The position numbers were made by a program, and so were the translations under genes. Source: Rubrivivax sp. (GTDB taxonomy: Bacteria > Pseudomonadota > Gammaproteobacteria > Burkholderiales > Burkholderiaceae). From it: DNA of 7,891 nt. The DNA lies in the NCBI GenBank assembly GCA_004211235.1, contig SEEY01000157.1, positions 1-7,891 of the forward strand, in the 5' to 3' direction. Positions 7,017 through 7,891 of the stretch are shown piece after piece. The notes beneath the pieces are model-generated. The model was not told the origin of the DNA. It was given only the letters and a program-made list of their open reading frames with translations, and searched no databases. The stretch's first letter is position 1. Every line of letters starts with the position of its first letter.

Positions 7017-7891
7017 CGCGACACGGCCTTGTCCCGGAGGCACTTCGCCATGATCTGCGCGGCCTCGGCCATGCGCGGGCCGGGGCGCGACAGGATGTCG
7101 CCGTCCTCGGCCTTGAAGATGCAGACCCGGCCGCGCTGGATGGCGTCGATGCGATCCCAGCCGGGGCGCTGCGCCAGGCCGTCGGCGCCGCGCTGGCCGA
7201 TCATGATCAGTGCCGGGTTGGCCTTGACGACGAACTCGGGGTTGATCTTGGGGAATGGCCCCAGCTCCGCCGGGATGATGTTGCCGGCGCCCAGCCGGGT
7301 CAGCGTCTCGCCCATGAAGGACACCGGGCCAGCGGCCCACATGCCGCTGGCCACCTCGTAATAGACGCGCAGGCCGCGCGCCGCCGGCGGCACGCTGCTA
7401 GCAGCTGCCGCCACGCCGGCCTCGATGTGGCGCCAGACGCGTTGCGCGTCGTTGACGCCCAGCACCTGGCCGATGGTGCCGAGCACGCGCTGCACGTCCT
7501 TGTAGCTGCGTGGTTCCAGCGCGATGACCTTCAGCCCGAGGGCGCGCAGCCGCTCAGCGACGCGCGATGACACGGCCACCAGCACGACGTCCGGCTTCAG
7601 CGCCGCGATCATCTCGACGTTGGTGTCCTCCATGCCGCCCAGCTTGGGCAGCGCATTCACGCTCGCCGGAAAGTTGGAATAGCGGTCCACGCCCACCAGC
7701 CGCGCGCAGGCGCCGAGCTCGCAGACCGTCTCGGTCAGCGACGGCAGCAGGCTGACGACGCGCTGCGGCGGGGCCGTCAGCACGGTGGTCTGGCCAAGGT
7801 CGTCCTTGATTTCGACGGCGGTGAATTCGAGATCCATTTCGCCCGCTTCGATCTTGGAAATATCCAGGAGATCGTTGACGATGTCGAGCAC
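7013..7891 (-). CDS. btuF: BtuF-like corrinoid-binding periplasmic protein, 5' end replaced or chimeric, open at window edge
   Basis: This is the solute-binding subunit of a BtuCDF-type importer, which would capture cobalamin or cobinamide in the periplasm and deliver it to BtuC. From about residue 28 the protein (numbered from the first codon in the window) reads as a class III binding protein: a DDLGQ strand near 30-34, PPQRVVSLLPSLTE at 41-54, CELGAC at 57-62, VGVDRYSN at 66-73, LPKLGG at 81-86, and NVEMIAALKPDVVL at 91-104 before the linking helix. The second lobe ends with GDILSRPGPRM at 264-274. Cysteines are at 57, 62, 257 and 284. The family normally starts with a signal peptide. Here residues 1-27 instead resemble a histidine kinase, and the first codon is GTG at the very edge, so the real start is not visible. 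The stop overlaps the btuC start (ATGA). Haem or siderophore binding is possible from the fold alone, but the cob genes downstream favour corrinoids. Confidence 0.85.
   Translation of the reverse strand: MLDIVNDLLDISKIEAGEMDLEFTAVEIKDDLGQTTVLTAPPQRVVSLLPSLTETVCELGACARLVGVDRYSNFPASVNALPKLGGMEDTNVEMIAALKPDVVLVAVSSRVAERLRALGLKVIALEPRSYKDVQRVLGTIGQVLGVNDAQRVWRHIEAGVAAAASSVPPAARGLRVYYEVASGMWAAGPVSFMGETLTRLGAGNIIPAELGPFPKINPEFVVKANPALIMIGQRGADGLAQRPGWDRIDAIQRGRVCIFKAEDGDILSRPGPRMAEAAQIMAKCLRDKAVSR
7811..7891 (-). other. Histidine-kinase (HisKA-like) fragment fused in frame to btuF
   Basis: The first 27 or so codons of the open frame encode IVNDLLDISKIEAGEM followed by DLEF. That is the typical end of the dimerisation and phospho-acceptor helices of sensor histidine kinases, where LLDIVNDxLDxSKIEAG is a hallmark. 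The phospho-accepting histidine would lie upstream, outside the window. By hand count this stretch has 42 G/C in 81 bases (52%), while the 80 bases just before it in coordinate order have 56 of 80 (70%). Its codons (GAT, ATT, TCC, GAA) also differ from the GAC, ATC, AGC and GAG bias of the operon. The exact junction is uncertain (about 7800-7828), because VEIKDD could belong to either partner. I infer a chimeric junction and cannot tell artefact from real recombination. Confidence 0.7.

Noticed and set aside
7017..7340. Possible N-terminal extension of btuC
   Set aside because: It is a hydrophilic low-complexity shadow of btuF; BtuC family proteins begin with the hydrophobic segment found at 7016.
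1..7891. Cobalamin riboswitch, terminator, CRISPR array, tRNA/rRNA or insertion sequence
   Set aside because: Coding sequence fills the window, with only three intergenic bases. I saw no inverted repeats with T-runs, no direct-repeat array and no transposase. A riboswitch, if any, would be to the right of 7891.

Overview
The window is a fragment of a compact, very GC-rich (about 70% by eye) cobalamin operon. Every gene I can support lies on the minus strand, so transcription runs from position 7891 towards 1. The GC content, the third-position G/C bias and the overall look of the proteins suggest a proteobacterium, most likely a betaproteobacterium of the Burkholderiales (Rubrivivax/Leptothrix/Roseateles-like). 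That placement is inference from sequence style, not a database match.

In transcription order, the first three genes form a corrinoid ABC importer: btuF (periplasmic binding protein, 5' end abnormal), btuC (membrane permease) and btuD (ATPase). Then come the late cobalamin-synthesis genes: cobB/cbiA (cobyrinate a,c-diamide synthase), cobO/btuR (corrinoid adenosyltransferase), a small cysteine-rich DUF1636-type protein of unknown function, cobD/cbiB (adenosylcobinamide-phosphate synthase), cobC (PLP-dependent threonine-phosphate decarboxylase type) and cobQ (cobyric acid synthase), whose C-terminus runs off the window at position 1. The order fits a route in which a corrinoid is imported, amidated at a and c, adenosylated, amidated at the remaining side chains and given its aminopropanol arm.

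The operon is packed almost without a gap. Seven of the eight gene junctions overlap by 1 or 4 bases (ATGA, TTGA or TGATG), and the eighth has only 3 bases between stop and start. There is therefore no room for internal terminators or riboswitches, and I see none. The promoter, and any cobalamin riboswitch, would lie to the right of the window.

The main oddity is at the right edge. The btuF frame has no signal peptide. It begins instead with about 27 residues that read like the phospho-acceptor helix region of a sensor histidine kinase, encoded by DNA of clearly lower GC (about 52% against about 70%). This looks like a chimeric junction, either an assembly or cloning artefact or a real recombination. 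The most interesting functional unknown is the DUF1636-type protein embedded between the adenosyltransferase and cobD. Otherwise the window is a recognisable cobalamin operon and I see no clearly new system in it.
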